DNA of 64,000 nt from JACPFV01 sp038043245 (GTDB lineage: Bacteria > Pseudomonadota > Gammaproteobacteria > Nevskiales > Nevskiaceae), in the NCBI GenBank assembly GCA_038043245.1, contig JBBTCH010000001.1, positions 744,001-808,000 on the forward strand, read 5' to 3'. The position numbers and the translations under genes are program-made. The first letter of the stretch is position 1; each line of letters starts with the position of its first letter. This document shows positions 31,901 through 44,442 of this stretch, in pieces. The notes beneath the pieces were generated by a model. The model had not been told where the DNA came from and made no database searches. It saw nothing but the letters and a program-made list of their open reading frames with translations.

Positions 31901-33394
31901 ATGCGCAAAACATGCCTTTGGTACGGCACGACCGTAAAACCAGGGACGCTCCACATGCTTGCACAACGTGGATTTTCCTTAGAGATTGATCCAGTTGAAG
32001 TAAGCGATGGTCTCGCGAGCTCTAGTGCCGTTGCCGTTTTCAATCACGGGGATGCTGGCTTGGCCGCATGCATAAGTGGATATGCGAATGTTCCACAATT
32101 AATTGACCACGGCGTAAAAATCATTGTTCTTTGTGACGCGAAGGACGTGCCTGAACTGGTAGACGCACGCTTTGTCCCGATTGGAAAGGACTATCCGTGG
32201 AAAGAAAAGGTAGTTTTTATCCCTGACCTACAGGGTGTTCGTCTCGACGAGATTACTACCTACGATCCGGGCTCAGAGTGGGACGGCACCGAGATTCTGC
32301 TCCTTGGGAACTATGAACCGCTGAACCATGAGCAAAAACTGCTGGTGGATCGAGCTTTTCCGAAAGCGGAGGAGATTCACATTCGTCCTTTAGAGGGTGG
32401 TTTTACAGAGTCCCGAGTATTCATGGCTTATGAGCGCCGACGAGAAAGCTCCATTTCGCATTGGACCCAGCCACGCTTGGTTAAAATCGGGAGTCGGGAA
32501 GCCTTGGCAAGAGAGGTTAAGGCCATGCGCGAGGTTTCGCCATTCGTTCCTTTTGAGCTTAGGCCGAATCTCGAATTCTATATTGAGGGCTTTAGGAGTT
32601 CGGTATTAGTTGCAGATTTTGTCGATAAATCAGATTCGCTGATCGACGCCGCGCGGGCTGGACGTGCCGAGACTGCGATCTCCAATCTTTTCAATCGCAC
32701 ATTGAATCGGTGGAGAGAGCGAGCTTGGCGGTGCGATCTCTCAAATGAGCCATTGGCCTCCGCAGCGATGCGTTTGGATATGTTCAAAGTTGAAGACATT
32801 CAACGTGAGTACTTGAATACGCAGGCAATAGAAGATGCACGCCTTGATTTTTATGGGTTGTGGAATGAACTTCAGGCAATCGCCTTCAAGCATCGGGCAG
32901 CAACCATTCATGGAGATCTGCATGGGGACAATGTCCGCGTGCGTGGTGATGATGCGATCTTGATAGATCTCGGCGCGGTTAAGGGAACTGATGAGCCTGG
33001 CAAGGGTGCTCCACTTTGTTTTGATGTCGCCATGTTGGATGTTGCATTGGTCTTTGCATGCACAAAAGCAGATGAGGACTGTGGGCACTCACAGGAAACG
33101 TGGGAAGAGGAAATCTTGCCTTACTACAAGCTTCAAGCGATCCTGAGCACTCCGGCAATCGACGGAACATCAAAACTAAACTCTTGGTTGCATGGGTGCC
33201 TTCAGCGACTACGCGCTTTTGGAATTTACGACCAAAGTGATCGGCTCGAGTATCCAATTGCGGTTGCAATTGCATTGTGGCGATGGGCAAAGTTTGAGTC
33301 TAGATCCCAAGCCGACAAGCGGCGCAGGGTGGTAGCCCTGATTACGGGTGCCCGCTTGCTTAAAGAAATTCTGGCTACGAAACAACAATCGTGA
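31901..33394 (+). CDS. Receiver-like domain fused to an APH-type kinase
   Basis: 497 residues from the ATG at 31901, 13 bases after the E1 gene. A longer frame overlapping E1 is possible. Residues about 1-130 look like a pseudo-receiver alpha/beta domain (AVAVFNHGDAGLAACISGYA, VKIIVLCDAKDVPELVDARF). From about 160 a protein-kinase/aminoglycoside-phosphotransferase fold follows: RPLEGGFTESRVFMAYERR, LVKIGSREALAREVKAM, then the catalytic loop HGDLHGDN (His337, Asp339, Asn344) and the metal-binding ILIDLG (Asp356). It may phosphorylate a protein or small molecule. Such kinases are rarely discussed in ubiquitin-like operons. Its stop overlaps the next gene as GTGA. Confidence 0.75.
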   Translation: MRKTCLWYGTTVKPGTLHMLAQRGFSLEIDPVEVSDGLASSSAVAVFNHGDAGLAACISGYANVPQLIDHGVKIIVLCDAKDVPELVDARFVPIGKDYPWKEKVVFIPDLQGVRLDEITTYDPGSEWDGTEILLLGNYEPLNHEQKLLVDRAFPKAEEIHIRPLEGGFTESRVFMAYERRRESSISHWTQPRLVKIGSREALAREVKAMREVSPFVPFELRPNLEFYIEGFRSSVLVADFVDKSDSLIDAARAGRAETAISNLFNRTLNRWRERAWRCDLSNEPLASAAMRLDMFKVEDIQREYLNTQAIEDARLDFYGLWNELQAIAFKHRAATIHGDLHGDNVRVRGDDAILIDLGAVKGTDEPGKGAPLCFDVAMLDVALVFACTKADEDCGHSQETWEEEILPYYKLQAILSTPAIDGTSKLNSWLHGCLQRLRAFGIYDQSDRLEYPIAVAIALWRWAKFESRSQADKRRRVVALITGARLLKEILATKQQS

Positions 33395-33927
33395 CAAGAG
33401 CGAATCGGATTCGGGACCGCGGTCAAGTTCAGCACCGCCACGAAGCCGATGCCGAGCTTATAAATCCCGGGGATTTTGTGTTAGTGCACCGAGGAGCTCT
33501 TCGCTCGATGGTGTTGAAATGTCCGGACGGTTGTGGCGAAACTCTGACAATCAATCTGGACCCGCGGGCTGCAAAAGCGTGGAGGTTTTATAGACGTCGC
33601 AATCAGGTTTCCATTTTCCCTTCGATTTGGCGTGACACAGGGTGTCGTAGTCACTTCATCATTTGGCATCATGTTATTGACTGGTGCGATTGGGGCGATT
33701 CGGTTGACGACGTCGAGATCGAGGACGAGCGCGAACTACTCGACCGCGCGCTTGCCATCTGCACTCACGAATGGCAGCACTTCACAAATCTGGCAGAAAA
33801 GCTGGATGCTATTCCTTGGGACGTCAATCGCGTATGCCGCTCCTTGGTCAACGACGACGGCGTACTTGAGCAAGGAATCGGTGAGAACTTGGGTTTCTTC
33901 AGGCTAGCCAATATGCGTACATTTTAA
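33391..33927 (+). CDS. DUF6527 protein (putative Ser-His protease-like partner)
   Basis: 178 residues from a GTG that overlaps the kinase stop. The N-terminal domain shows the DUF6527 pattern: VLKCPDGCGETLTINLDP (Cys44, Cys48), PSIWRDTGCRSHFIIWHHVI (Cys85, Ser87, His88). The family recurs beside E2/ThiF genes. A Ser-His-dependent protease has been reported in Bub-type operons, and the adjacent Ser87-His88 pair makes this a plausible match, though that link is my inference. The C-terminal 70 residues, acidic and with THEWQHFTNLAEKL, are unassigned. It is the last gene of the operon. Confidence 0.75.
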   Translation: MTRANRIRDRGQVQHRHEADAELINPGDFVLVHRGALRSMVLKCPDGCGETLTINLDPRAAKAWRFYRRRNQVSIFPSIWRDTGCRSHFIIWHHVIDWCDWGDSVDDVEIEDERELLDRALAICTHEWQHFTNLAEKLDAIPWDVNRVCRSLVNDDGVLEQGIGENLGFFRLANMRTF

Positions 33928-34346
33928 ATGGCTGTGTTGGCATTTCTCGCTTGCAGCATTTGCGGCAGCTACTGGTTCGAACATCAGCTTCACTTCCCAA
34001 TGCCGAATCAAAGAAAGTGAGGCGTGGAATGACGATACAGGTGGTAGTGACTATAAAATTCTTTGCTCTTACGTCTTCGATTTGTACCTACGATAAGAGC
34101 GGAATGTCTCTCCACTCTCCTTCCGCTTTCGAACAGTATCTGACAGTCGTGCCAGCGCACCAGAGTTATAGCCACAGGGCCCGATACATCGTAGCGGCGC
34201 GCCTTACTATCGGTGCAATGGACCGAGCAAAGTGGGACTCGGGGTCGCGAGCGCGCACCTAGCCCCTAGATACGTCAGGTGTGGTTCTTTCGAGCAGCGA
34301 TCGCTGTATAGGTTTCGAAGCAAGCCGTGATACAGCCATGCGCTTA
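33928..34346. other. Intermodule gap without a convincing gene
   Basis: About 420 bases between the ubiquitin-like operon and the DUF2188 gene. The open frames here have poor codon character and no recognisable motif. It probably holds the operon's 3' end and decayed sequence. Confidence 0.5.
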
Positions 34347-34577
34347 CTAGCCTTTTGGAGGAAAGGGGTCGGAGCCATACGTGTGCTCAGTCTGGATCGT
34401 TCCATCCATTTTCCGAATTACCACTTGCGCCAAGTCCTGGTTGTTGGCAATTTGACGCGCTCTTTCCACTGCATCTGTCTTGTTTTCAAAAACGCCGACC
34501 GCCCTGTCAGCTCCCCGCTCTTTAACTACCCATTCGTCGCCGCTTGTTTTGACATCGTAAATCCTTCGCTTGGACAC
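34347..34577 (-). CDS. DUF2188 domain small protein
   Basis: 76 residues from the GTG at 34577, which has a strong GGAGG 9 bases upstream. The frame is open further upstream but without such a site. The sequence follows the DUF2188 pattern: RIYDVKTSGDEWVVKERGAD, FENKTDAVERARQIANNQ, VVIRKMDGTIQTEHTYGSDP. These tiny basic proteins often sit in accessory regions and their role is unknown. Confidence 0.8.
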   Translation of the reverse strand: MSKRRIYDVKTSGDEWVVKERGADRAVGVFENKTDAVERARQIANNQDLAQVVIRKMDGTIQTEHTYGSDPFPPKG

Positions 34578-34718
34578 TTGTTGAGGCCTCCGTTTTCCCT
34601 TAACAGAATAATTCAGTTTGGCCGGGACTGCCTGTCGCTCAAACACGGTACGTTGAGCTTTCCAAACTAAGGCCGATCCCATCTCGTTAACTACGCCGCC
34701 CCCAGCAAGGAGGGAACT

Positions 34719-36683
34719 GTGAGATTTTTAACCAAGAGTCGATTCACGACAGCGATCACTTGTCCGACCAAGTTGGCCTATTTAGACGATCCAACCTTCG
34801 CCAATGCCAATAGCCAAAACGAATTCCTGAAAGCACTCGCGGATGGTGGGCATCAAGTAGGCGCATTGGCCAAGTGCCTTTTCCCTGAAGGCATTGAGAT
34901 CGACGCAGTCGGCCACGATGCGCAGGTCGCACAAACAAACTCCCTCCTCAGACGCGACGAGGTCGTGTTGTTCGAGGCTGCAATTCGGTTCGATCGACTT
35001 TTTATCCGTGCAGACTTGCTTCGCAAGCTCGGCACGACCATTGAGCTCTATGAAGTAAAAGCAAAGGGCTTTGATTCACTAGAAGGCGAAGCGCAAATTA
35101 TCGGTAAGCGGGGCAATATCACTAGCGAGTTCCGTCCATACATTTACGACGTTGCTTTTCAGCGACATGTTCTCCTGCTCGCGTTCCCAAACTTCAAAAT
35201 CAAAACCTTCCTGGTTATGCCAGACCAAGCGAAGCCGTGTCCGGAAGATGCTCTCGCGCAACGCCTCCGCATCCAACGCCTTGATACTCGGCGAATCCGA
35301 ATTGATGTCGATCCATCTCTCCGAGACGGCCGATTAGCTCGACAAATTCTGAATGTCTTACCTGTCGACCAGTACGTAGATCTAGTGATGAAATCGCCAC
35401 TTGAAGCCGGGGGCCGTAGCTGGGAATTTTCTGAAGCAATTGCAGAGCTTGCAAAGTCCCTCGATGGCTCGGCTCTCTCTCCACGATCAGGGTCACACTG
35501 CAAAGCTTGTGAATTCCGGGCCAGCGTTAGCGATACGCAACAGGGCTTACGCGACGGTCGAGTGGTTTGTTGGTCAGGTCAGTTCCGCCTAAACCCGGAC
35601 ACCATCAGTCAAGGCACGGTCTTTGATCTTTACAACTTTCGTGGTGCCGAAAGCGTAGTCGCAAATGGCAAACTACTATTGCCTGACCTCGAGTCCGAGG
35701 ATGTGAAGTTCAAGAAAGAGAACAGCAAGATTTCAAACTCGCACCGTCAGTGGTTGCAATGTGAAGAATCACGCGGCGAAGTTGACCGACCGTTTGTGCT
35801 GAGTGACGAGCTAGCGGCTAAGTTGACCAACTTAAATTACCCCTTGCACTTCATCGATTTTGAAACAGCGACCCCGGCGCTCCCGTTCCACAAAGGCAGA
35901 CGTCCATACGAACTACTTTTGTTTCAGTATTCACACCATCGAGTTGAGCGTTCCGGACAAATAGCTCACACCACGCAGTATCTCGATTCACGTCCAGGCG
36001 CATTTCCCAATTTTGATACCGTTCGGTCCTTGGCCCATGCACTGAATGCAGATAACGGATCGGTGATTCATTGGTGGACGCATGAGCGCACCGTACTCAA
36101 GCAAGTACGTGAGCAACTATCGACGACTGCTGAAACGGTCCCTGATCGTGATCAGCTGATTTCGTTTATTAATTCCCTGGTCGGAGATGACAATTCTCCA
36201 GGGCGGCTTGTTGACTTAGGACAGCACCTTGTTGCACCTCTCGCATTCTTCCCGGGAACTAAGGGGAGCAGTTCAATCAAAAAAGTGCTGCCAGCGATAC
36301 TCCGATCTTCACCAGCGTTGCGAGCCAAATACCAGGCTCCGATTTATGGATCTGCCGGAGGAATGAAGAGCCTCAATTTCCTCGATCAGTCATGGGTGCG
36401 TTTAGACAATTCCGGACAGGTGATCGATCCGTATTTATTGTTGTCAGGACGCTTCAACGATCCGGATTTGGACGCAATAGACAGCGTTGGCGAGGAGAAT
36501 ACGGTCGTAGCAGACGGTGGCGCCGCGATGGTGGCTTACGGCCTTCTGCAAGGAAATCTACTGGATGCTGCCGGTCGAGCATTACTCGAACAGCAGCTGT
36601 ACCGCTATTGCGAATTGGATACGCTAGCTATGGTTATGACGTGGGAAGGTCTATTGGAGCAAACCAACATAGTCCACAGGTGA
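34719..36683 (+). CDS. DUF2779 protein: Cas4-like nuclease fused to DEDD exonuclease-like domain
   Basis: 654 residues. The N-terminal part (about 1-270) resembles Cas4/AddB-type nucleases: an isolated Cys15 (ITCPTKLAYL), a PD-(D/E)xK core with Asp99 and Glu112-Val-Lys114 (LYEVKAKG), and a later Cys pair in SHCKACEF, a pattern that could hold an iron-sulfur cluster. The second half has LHFIDFETATPALPFHKGR, the Asp-x-Glu start of a DnaQ-like exonuclease, and ends with YRYCELDTLAMVMTWEGL, matching the final Asp motif. The family is known as DUF2779. Its place between defence modules suggests nucleic-acid degradation in immunity, which is inference. Confidence 0.8.
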   Translation: MRFLTKSRFTTAITCPTKLAYLDDPTFANANSQNEFLKALADGGHQVGALAKCLFPEGIEIDAVGHDAQVAQTNSLLRRDEVVLFEAAIRFDRLFIRADLLRKLGTTIELYEVKAKGFDSLEGEAQIIGKRGNITSEFRPYIYDVAFQRHVLLLAFPNFKIKTFLVMPDQAKPCPEDALAQRLRIQRLDTRRIRIDVDPSLRDGRLARQILNVLPVDQYVDLVMKSPLEAGGRSWEFSEAIAELAKSLDGSALSPRSGSHCKACEFRASVSDTQQGLRDGRVVCWSGQFRLNPDTISQGTVFDLYNFRGAESVVANGKLLLPDLESEDVKFKKENSKISNSHRQWLQCEESRGEVDRPFVLSDELAAKLTNLNYPLHFIDFETATPALPFHKGRRPYELLLFQYSHHRVERSGQIAHTTQYLDSRPGAFPNFDTVRSLAHALNADNGSVIHWWTHERTVLKQVREQLSTTAETVPDRDQLISFINSLVGDDNSPGRLVDLGQHLVAPLAFFPGTKGSSSIKKVLPAILRSSPALRAKYQAPIYGSAGGMKSLNFLDQSWVRLDNSGQVIDPYLLLSGRFNDPDLDAIDSVGEENTVVADGGAAMVAYGLLQGNLLDAAGRALLEQQLYRYCELDTLAMVMTWEGLLEQTNIVHR

Positions 36684-36793
36684 CAATCGCGTAGTCCGTC
36701 CAAAGTCATCAGGTCGTCGGGCCAGCCCTTGTCCCCCGGATCGCGTGGACTGTGAATATAGAAATCGCACTGCTTGAGAGAAATAGTGGTCAT
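36605..36793 (-). CDS. Possible small ORF coupled to the YgjP-like gene
   Basis: An ATG at 36793 overlaps the stop of the peptidase gene as ATGA and opens MTTISLKQCDFYIHSPRDPG, DKGWPDDLMTLDGLRDC and so on, for 62 residues. The first 45 codons look protein-like; the last part runs antisense into the end of the DUF2779 gene. It could be the 5' remnant of a further gene of the restriction operon cut when the modules joined. Confidence 0.35.
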   Translation of the reverse strand: MTTISLKQCDFYIHSPRDPGDKGWPDDLMTLDGLRDCHLWTMLVCSNRPSHVITIASVSNSQ

Positions 36794-37121
36794 TTCGATC
36801 TCCAGTCCATACGCTTTCCGCACAACGTCTCAGCGCTGCCCAATTTCCGCCAACCAGGCACATGCGCGCTGATCAGTGCCTTGAACACTCGTCCGTGAGT
36901 TGAATAGCGCAGGTGCAGCAACTCGTGGACGATCACATAGTCCTGAAAAGAAGGCCTCTGCTCAGACAGGTCCAAAGCAAGGGTCACCGTGCCAGCGGAG
37001 GAACATGATCCCCACTTGCGGCGCATTTCCTGAACCCGGATCACCCGTGGATTGACGTGAAGCTTCACGGCCCAGGTCATCGCGCGTCGCCTGATTTCCT
37101 GATGTGGATACAGGAAAGTTT

Positions 37122-37125
<4 letters not shown>
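36790..37125 (-). CDS. YgjP-like zinc metallopeptidase (DUF45/M48 type)
   Basis: 111 residues with the zinc motif HELLHLRYSTHG (His-Glu-x-x-His) and the preceding family signature VQEMRRKWGSCSSAGTVTLA. Full YgjP proteins are longer (about 160-240), so this is a short form lacking the N-terminal part, as is common next to type I restriction genes. Its start overlaps the hsdR stop as ATGA, so it belongs to the restriction operon. Confidence 0.85.
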
Positions 37126-40064
<2,939 letters not shown>

Positions 40065-40068
40065 GGCA

Positions 40069-41253
40069 TCAGCCCGCGACTTCGGAGGTGTCGATGTCCA
40101 GCTCGTGGACGCGGATGCGGGCGGTCATGAGCTTGTGCAGCAGGGTTTGAAACAGCTCTTGGAGAGTAGCGTGCTTCTTTTCGTGCGTGACGATCTTGCG
40201 ATCCAGGGTTTGGAGGATGCGGGCGATTTCGCGTTGCTCGTCCTCGCTGGCTTTTGGTATCGGGAAGCTCTTGATCAATTCCGCGTTTAGATTCTGCTGC
40301 TGCCCACCATGAGCAAGGCTGCGCAGCCGATCATAAGAGAAGGTCAGGTATGCATAAAGAAAGTCAGAGCGCACCTCGTTGGTGTGAGGTAGCAGAGCGA
40401 CGCAGGCCTGATTCGTGGTGGCTTCAATTCCCAGCATTGCGACCTTGCCCCGTGTCACGCCTTGTCCATACATCGCGACTAAAACAGCTCCAGCCGGGAT
40501 CAATTTTGCAGCCGAATCTTTTAGAGCCGCTGCGGTGATCTTTTCCTCAGTGTCGTTAATAACAACGTAGTCAATTTCGCCTGTCTTGACCCAAGGAATC
40601 GTGCCACCTGTCCAATACGCCGGATTGGAGCGGCTGGGGGTGCCACCAGCGACGGCACGAAAGTGATTCGATACCGACGCGATCTCCCAACTCTCCGGCG
40701 CCGGACCGATTTCAGTTTCCTTGAGGGGTTCGTTGCGTAGGCCGCGCGTAAAAAGGCTGCGCATGGCGGCGGCCTTGAGTTCGTGCGTGGTACGGACGAG
40801 CTTGTCTTGGACCTCCACCGCCTTCTGCACATTCCACAGCAGCGCGGCGATTTTTTCTTGTTCTGGCTTTGGCGGCTTCGGCAGCATGCTGTCCTTGAGC
40901 AGTGCGAAATGCCGGTTGTAACCTCGGTTTGGGATATCGAGATTCTTACAAGCGAAATAGAAGAAGAGTGGATTAAATTCAGCGCTTGGCTTAAGAAGCT
41001 GCGTTCCATCGGCGCCCAACACGAACGGAAAATCGACAAACTTGAGTGCACGCGTGTGGTCGCCAAATACGACATACGGCAAGTTTTCTGAAATGACCAA
41101 AGTCTCATCGTCGGTCCAACCGGCGATTGCCTGCTGCCCTTGATCAACTACTGGAAATCGACCGTCGGCCTTGTAGTCCCTTGCGAGCAGTTTTGCGTTC
41201 CGCCTTGCGGCGGGTTCGACCAATGTTTCGGGAAAGGCAGCTTCAGCCCACAT
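40069..41253 (-). CDS. hsdS: Type I restriction specificity subunit
   Basis: 394 residues from the ATG at 41253, which has GGAGGG 4-5 bases upstream. An ATG four codons earlier overlaps the hsdM stop and is the alternative. Two target-recognition domains are each followed by the conserved helix motif: LPKPPKPEQEKIAALLWN in the middle and PIPKASEDEQREIARILQ near the end. It sets the bipartite DNA target for both methylation and restriction. Confidence 0.92.
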   Translation of the reverse strand: MWAEAAFPETLVEPAARRNAKLLARDYKADGRFPVVDQGQQAIAGWTDDETLVISENLPYVVFGDHTRALKFVDFPFVLGADGTQLLKPSAEFNPLFFYFACKNLDIPNRGYNRHFALLKDSMLPKPPKPEQEKIAALLWNVQKAVEVQDKLVRTTHELKAAAMRSLFTRGLRNEPLKETEIGPAPESWEIASVSNHFRAVAGGTPSRSNPAYWTGGTIPWVKTGEIDYVVINDTEEKITAAALKDSAAKLIPAGAVLVAMYGQGVTRGKVAMLGIEATTNQACVALLPHTNEVRSDFLYAYLTFSYDRLRSLAHGGQQQNLNAELIKSFPIPKASEDEQREIARILQTLDRKIVTHEKKHATLQELFQTLLHKLMTARIRVHELDIDTSEVAG

Positions 41254-41264
41254 GGCGCCCTCCA

Positions 41265-43100
<1,836 letters not shown>

Positions 43101-43106
<6 letters not shown>

Positions 43107-43130
43107 ATATGCAATATATGTTATATGACA
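43101..43130. promoter_or_regulatory. Perfect inverted repeat over the hsdM start, candidate operator
   Basis: TGTCATATA (43101-43109) and TATATGACA (43122-43130) form a perfect 9-bp inverted repeat separated by 12 bases. It includes the hsdM start codon. Its location and symmetry suit binding by the HTH domain of HsdM itself. Confidence 0.6.
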
Positions 43131-43148
43131 TTCACTGTCAAACTAACT

Positions 43149-43181
43149 AATGATGAGAATAATGTATTTATTCTAATCATT
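43149..43181. promoter_or_regulatory. 14-bp inverted repeat in the hsdM/Fic intergenic region
   Basis: AATGATGAGAATAA (43149-43162) and TTATTCTAATCATT (43168-43181) match in 13 of 14 positions around a 5-base centre. It lies in the AT-rich divergent promoter region between hsdM and the Fic gene, so it could be an operator for either. The absence of a T-run and the divergent setting argue against a terminator. Confidence 0.55.
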
Positions 43182-43229
43182 ATATGAGTAGAATCGTGCT
43201 ATATTCTCCTCACGAGCTTGAGGGCGACT

Positions 43230-44327
43230 ATGTATATCTGGGAAAGACCGGAGTGGCCAAACTTCCGCTGGGATGATGGAGCTCTAAGCGCCCCGTTGGC
43301 AGACGCGAGCCACAAACAGGGGCGATTGCTCGGCAGGATGGAAGGGCTTGGTTTTGATTTGAAGCTTCGCGCCCATGTCGAGACGCTGACTGAAGACGTC
43401 ATCAAGAGCTCGGAAATCGAGGGCGAAGTTCTGGATCGGGATAGCGTTCGCTCATCTGTCGCCCGCCGACTTGGGATGCCTGAAGGAGCGCTGGCACCAT
43501 CCGACCAGAAAACTGAAGGCGTCGTAGAGATGATGCTGAATGCGACACAACGCTTTGATCAGCCGCTCACTGCGGAGCGCCTGTGCGGCTGGCAGGCTTC
43601 GCTCTTCCCCACGGGCTTCTCAGGCATGCGCCTGATCAGGACCGGAATGTGGCGCGACGATGCTCACGGGCCTATGCAGGTGGTCTCGGGCGCAATCGGC
43701 CGCGAACGTGTTCACTACGAAGCGCCGCCCGCAAATCGTGTGGACGATGAGATGCGGCAATTTGCAGAGTGGTTTGGAAGAGACGCTCCGCAAAATCTGC
43801 TGCGCGCCGGGCTCGCACATTTATGGTTCGTTACCATCCATCCGTTCGAGGATGGTAATGGCCGTATCGCGCGCGCCATTGCCGATCAGGCATTGGCGCA
43901 ACTGGAGAAATCGCCTCAGCGCTTCTACAGCCTGTCCAGCCAGATCCGAAAGGAGCGGAAGGCGTACTACGACACCTTGGAAACCACGCAGAAGGGGTCG
44001 CTGGACATTACACCCTGGCTGAACTGGTTCCTCGCCTGTTTTTCCCGCGCTATTGATGGCGCCGATGAGACCTGCGCTCACGTATTGCGCAAGGCGGAGT
44101 TTTGGCAGAAGCACGCTGGTGAGCCATTTTCTGAACGCCAAAAGCTCATGCTCAATCGTTACCTGGACGGATTCGACGGAAAGTTGACGACAAAAAAATG
44201 GGCCACGATTGCAAAGTGCGCAGCGCCGACCGCGCAGCGTGATATCAACGATCTGATTGAGCGCGGCATACTCAAAATAAACCCAGGTGGCAGCAAGAAC
44301 ACAAGCTATGAGGTCGTGCTGGGCTGA
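43230..44327 (+). CDS. Fic-family AMP-transferase-like protein, class II
   Basis: 365 residues from the ATG at 43230 with GAGGG at 43220-43224. An N-terminal DUF4172-like part (MYIWERPEWPNFRWD) is followed by an inhibitory helix motif with Ser60, Glu64 and Gly65 (IKSSEIEGE) that marks class II Fic proteins. The catalytic loop is HPFEDGNGRIAR (His204). The C-terminus looks like a winged helix (AAPTAQRDINDLIERGILK). It would transfer AMP to a target protein and restrain itself through the helix. It is divergent from the restriction operon and shares its palindromic spacer. Confidence 0.9.
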   Translation: MYIWERPEWPNFRWDDGALSAPLADASHKQGRLLGRMEGLGFDLKLRAHVETLTEDVIKSSEIEGEVLDRDSVRSSVARRLGMPEGALAPSDQKTEGVVEMMLNATQRFDQPLTAERLCGWQASLFPTGFSGMRLIRTGMWRDDAHGPMQVVSGAIGRERVHYEAPPANRVDDEMRQFAEWFGRDAPQNLLRAGLAHLWFVTIHPFEDGNGRIARAIADQALAQLEKSPQRFYSLSSQIRKERKAYYDTLETTQKGSLDITPWLNWFLACFSRAIDGADETCAHVLRKAEFWQKHAGEPFSERQKLMLNRYLDGFDGKLTTKKWATIAKCAAPTAQRDINDLIERGILKINPGGSKNTSYEVVLG

Positions 44328-44410
44328 TCTCAATGTCCGCTCTTGGGCATGAATCTTCGCCGCGCGACTAGCGGCAGAGGGTCGTCAGCAGTCGGCCAGT
44401 ATCGGACATT
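44328..44410. other. Spacer bounded by an 8-bp inverted repeat before IS copy 2
   Basis: AATGTCCG (44332-44339) and CGGACATT (44403-44410) are perfect inverted repeats enclosing about 63 bases just after the Fic stop. The right arm ends exactly where IS copy 2 inserted, so the IS hit the edge of this structure. No gene is visible. Confidence 0.4.
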
Positions 44411-44442
44411 CGACGTCCCCCCGTCTTCAGTAGCACGGAGCA

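Noticed and set aside
28528..33927. A CBASS system, as suggested by the CapW-like regulator
   Set aside because: There is no CD-NTase or nucleotide-activated effector; the regulator alone does not define CBASS.
33951..34262. 103-residue frame after the DUF6527 gene
   Set aside because: No ribosome site, no family pattern and poor codon character.
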